DNA of 6,206 bases from Alphaproteobacteria bacterium (lineage in GTDB: Bacteria > Pseudomonadota > Alphaproteobacteria > UBA2136 > UBA6156): assembly GCA_027490875.1 (NCBI GenBank), contig JAIXXE010000070.1, forward strand, positions 1 through 6,206, given 5' to 3'. Under the pieces are notes generated by a model, which was not told the origin of the DNA, did no database searches, and saw nothing but the letters and a program-made list of their open reading frames with translations. The position numbers were made by a program, and so were the translations under genes. Positions within the stretch are counted from its first letter, which is position 1; the number at the start of each line of letters is the position of its first letter. Shown here piece after piece: positions 4,056-6,206 of the stretch.

Positions 4056-6206
4056 TCACCACAGGTTTTGTAGTCTTTCTCGTACTTTTCGTGGGTGCCG
4101 TTAAGGCCTCTAAGGCCGTGGCTTCGGCTGCGACTGTCAGCAACGGAGGCTCTTCGGCCCAGTCATTCATAATCTTGCCTTGATAGTGCTGAATGAGCGC
4201 AGGCAAGTCGGGTTGCGGTTTGGCAAACAACCACCCCTGCCCTGCATCTACGCCCAGTTCTTGCAGCGCAGCAGCAATAGAGCGGTCTTCAACAAACTCG
4301 GCAATGGTGGTAATCCCAAGCCCTTTACATAGCCCTACCATTTGCTGCACAAACAGCCGGTCGGTTTGGTCGATCGTCAAGTTTTTAATGTACTCGCCAT
4401 CAATCTTGACCAAATCCACTTGCAGCAGTTTCAAGTAACGGAAGCTGGTAAAGCCGGTTCCAAAATCATCCAAGGCGAACCGGAACCCCTGCTTGCGCAG
4501 ACTATCGATAAAAGTACGAATGTCGTCAATATCCCGCATCTGCGCTGGGTCGTGTAACGCCATGGTTTCAGTCACTTCAAAAATAATCCGGCTTGGGTCA
4601 ATCGGGTATTGTTTTAACAGCTCTTGCAGCTTCGGCAGCACCGCTGGGTCACCCAGCGTACGGCAAGAAAGGTTAATGCTGATATCGGCCGCCAAGCCCT
4701 GACCGTCTAATTCCTGCTGGGTCTTAAACACCCGCCGCACCACCGCCAAATCCAGCTGCTGAATCAAGCCAAAGTGCTCGGCTGCGTCAATGTACAACGC
4801 GGGGCTGCCAACCTTGCCATGCACATCGTAAATCCGTAACAGGGCTTCAAACAGCGGGCGCGATTGTTTGGCTGGGTGCGGCCAGGTGGTTGCCTTGGCA
4901 GGCACAATGGCCTGGTAATGCATTTCAAACTCGTCGTGCTCGAGGCAGTAACGCAGCCGCTCCACCCATTTCAGCTGCGCCCGCACGCTGCCGACTGTAT
5001 CGCCACTGGCATCAATAGCATCCACAAACAGCCGGTTGCGGCCCATATCCTTGGCTTTGTACATGGCCAGGTCGGCGCTCATGATCAACTGGTCGGCACT
5101 CTTGCTTACGGGCGTTTCCCCTTCGCCGTCGCGTTGGAGCACGGGGTACTGAACCATCCCCACACTCATGGTCACGGTCAGGCGGGTGCCGTGGTAATCA
5201 ATGCCAAAGGCCGTCACCGCATCGATAATGCGTTGCACCTTGCCCATGGCTTGCTCCACGGTAATGTTGTGCATAATAATGCTAAATTCATCGCCGCCGC
5301 GCCGCGCGACAATATCGGTGCTGCGGACGTTATCACGCAGTATCTCGGCCACACCCTGCAAAATCTGGTCGCCTGCTTCATGGCCGTGGGTGTCATTAAT
5401 TTCCTTAAACCGGTCGAGGTCGATAAACAGCACCACCCCTTGGGTATTATGGCGGGCTGCCAGAGCAACCGCGCGCTCCAGCTCCTCTTTAAACCGCAAC
5501 GAATTAAGCAACCCCGTCAGGTGGTCGGTGGTGGCCAGGCGGTACACTTGGTCGCGTTCCAGCTTGCTGGCGGTAATGTTGCTGGCCGCACCACGGTACC
5601 CCATAAACTCCTGTTGCGCGTTCAGCACGGGCACGCCACTCAAGCGCAAGCACACCCTGTTGCCGTCCTTGGCGTTGGTCCAGAACTCCAGCTCGCGGTA
5701 TGGCTGCCGACGGTCGGTGCGCGAAATCACCAACTCGCGCACCGGGTCATCGTCGGTGGCAAACAGCATGGCCAGTTGCCCTTGCCCCAACAGGTCATCG
5801 GCGGCGTAACCTAAGACATGGTGAACCCCGGGCGAAATGTAGCTGAAGTGGCCGTTATGGTCGGTTTCCCACAGCCAGTCGGCACTGCTGGCGGCAAAGT
5901 CGCGGAAGCGCTGCTCGCTGCGGGCCAAAGTCTCTAAAATTGTCTGGCGTTGGCTGGCATCACGCGCATGCAGCACCACTTCCCGAATCACCCAGTCGCT
6001 ATCGGGCAGGCCGTGGGCCGAGAGGTCAACTGTCACCCAGCCACCTTTGGCCAAGGCCAGCTGGCACACACAGTCTTCCGTCTTGCCATCGCTCAAAACA
6101 TTCCTGACCAGCCGTTCAAGGTCTTCACGCTGGCGCGGGTGAACCAAGGCAAAAAAGTTTTTTTGCCGCAAATCTTCCTGAGTAAACCCTAAAATCCGCG
6201 TTGCAG
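4045..6206 (-). CDS. PAS-PAS-GGDEF-EAL cyclic-di-GMP synthase/phosphodiesterase (partial, N-terminus beyond right edge)
   Basis: The frame stays open to the right edge, giving 719 complete residues (numbered here from the first whole codon). The reading from a TTG at 6171 is not the true start: the 11 preceding codons (ATRILGFTQED) continue a PAS domain. Domains in order: partial PAS 1-85; second PAS about 92-215 (FRDFAASSADWLWETD, then GYRGAASNIT); GGDEF about 222-395; EAL about 410-672; an Ala/Thr/Lys-rich tail to 719. In the diguanylate cyclase half, DLDRFKEINDTHGHEAGD and the GGDEF motif (303-307; bases 5284-5298) are intact, with an RSTD inhibitory site (294-297) five residues before. 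In the phosphodiesterase half, EALLR (453-457; bases 4834-4848), N511, E546, DDFGTG (579-584), K600, E636/E639 and Q656 are all present. Both activities therefore look possible, with the PAS sensors setting the balance. No signal peptide or membrane segment is visible in this part; one could lie upstream. The product controls cyclic-di-GMP, typically motility versus attachment. No terminator is seen after the stop. Confidence 0.95.
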   Translation of the reverse strand, partial: ATRILGFTQEDLRQKNFFALVHPRQREDLERLVRNVLSDGKTEDCVCQLALAKGGWVTVDLSAHGLPDSDWVIREVVLHARDASQRQTILETLARSEQRFRDFAASSADWLWETDHNGHFSYISPGVHHVLGYAADDLLGQGQLAMLFATDDDPVRELVISRTDRRQPYRELEFWTNAKDGNRVCLRLSGVPVLNAQQEFMGYRGAASNITASKLERDQVYRLATTDHLTGLLNSLRFKEELERAVALAARHNTQGVVLFIDLDRFKEINDTHGHEAGDQILQGVAEILRDNVRSTDIVARRGGDEFSIIMHNITVEQAMGKVQRIIDAVTAFGIDYHGTRLTVTMSVGMVQYPVLQRDGEGETPVSKSADQLIMSADLAMYKAKDMGRNRLFVDAIDASGDTVGSVRAQLKWVERLRYCLEHDEFEMHYQAIVPAKATTWPHPAKQSRPLFEALLRIYDVHGKVGSPALYIDAAEHFGLIQQLDLAVVRRVFKTQQELDGQGLAADISINLSCRTLGDPAVLPKLQELLKQYPIDPSRIIFEVTETMALHDPAQMRDIDDIRTFIDSLRKQGFRFALDDFGTGFTSFRYLKLLQVDLVKIDGEYIKNLTIDQTDRLFVQQMVGLCKGLGITTIAEFVEDRSIAAALQELGVDAGQGWLFAKPQPDLPALIQHYQGKIMNDWAEEPPLLTVAAEATALEALTAPTKSTRKTTKPVVTKA
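6148..6167. repeat. Palindromic A6/T7 tract inside the PAS-coding region
   Basis: GGCAAAAAA (6148-6156) and TTTTTTGCC (6159-6167) are 9-bp inverted arms with a 2-nt centre. On the coding (minus) strand the tract reads A7-C-T6 and encodes QKNFF in the first PAS domain. Such runs are prone to polymerase or ribosome slippage, but no consequence is visible here: the frame is intact on both sides. Confidence 0.6.

Noticed and set aside
4864..5814. Long open frame of 316 codons on the plus strand
   Set aside because: It is fully antisense to the GGDEF/EAL gene, rich in His, Gln, Val and Gly as expected from the reverse of that codon use, and shows no family motif.
6169..6171. TTG as start codon of the GGDEF/EAL gene
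   Set aside because: PAS-like coding continues upstream in frame to the window edge, so the gene is simply cut by the boundary.

Overview
The window is about 6.2 kb of moderately GC-rich bacterial chromosome. A DUF465-type short coiled-coil protein, a HIG1-like two-helix membrane protein, a FadR-branch GntR regulator and a PAS/GGDEF/EAL protein together suggest an alphaproteobacterium. This is an inference from gene families; no rRNA, tRNA or ribosomal-protein marker is present. I see no mobile element, CRISPR array or RNA gene, and the region looks like ordinary chromosome with some unusual proteins.

Layout from left to right. (1) Positions 1-780, minus strand: the N-terminal 260 residues of a secreted protein of unknown family. 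It has a signal peptide, a small probably helical domain, a Pro/Ala linker and 36-residue tandem repeats each carrying a C-x5-C pair. It runs off the left edge. (2) Positions 781-1078: a divergent intergenic region with an inverted-repeat operator candidate and a consensus -35 box. (3) Positions 1079-1813, plus strand: a GntR/FCD regulator, closed by a strong hairpin terminator that also lies downstream of the convergent DUF465 gene. (4) Positions 1879-2103, minus strand: the DUF465 (YdcH-like) small protein with its own promoter candidate. (5) Positions 2244-3800, minus strand: a 518-residue GH3-fold protein of the adenylate-forming superfamily in which all three nucleotide-binding/catalytic motifs appear eroded. 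(6) Positions 3840-4055, plus strand: a 71-residue HIG1-like twin-transmembrane protein, divergent from the GH3 gene with only 39 bp between start codons and possibly leaderless. (7) Positions 4045-6206, minus strand: a large PAS-PAS-GGDEF-EAL cyclic-di-GMP enzyme with intact catalytic motifs in both domains. It is cut by the right edge and overlaps the HIG1-like gene tail to tail by 11 bp.

The genes do not form an obvious pathway or operon. Strands alternate and most genes appear to have their own control signals. The observations most worth following are the GH3-fold probable pseudoenzyme, the Cys-pair repeats of the secreted protein, the atypical FCD domain with its candidate autoregulatory operator, and the probable leaderless start of the HIG1-like gene.
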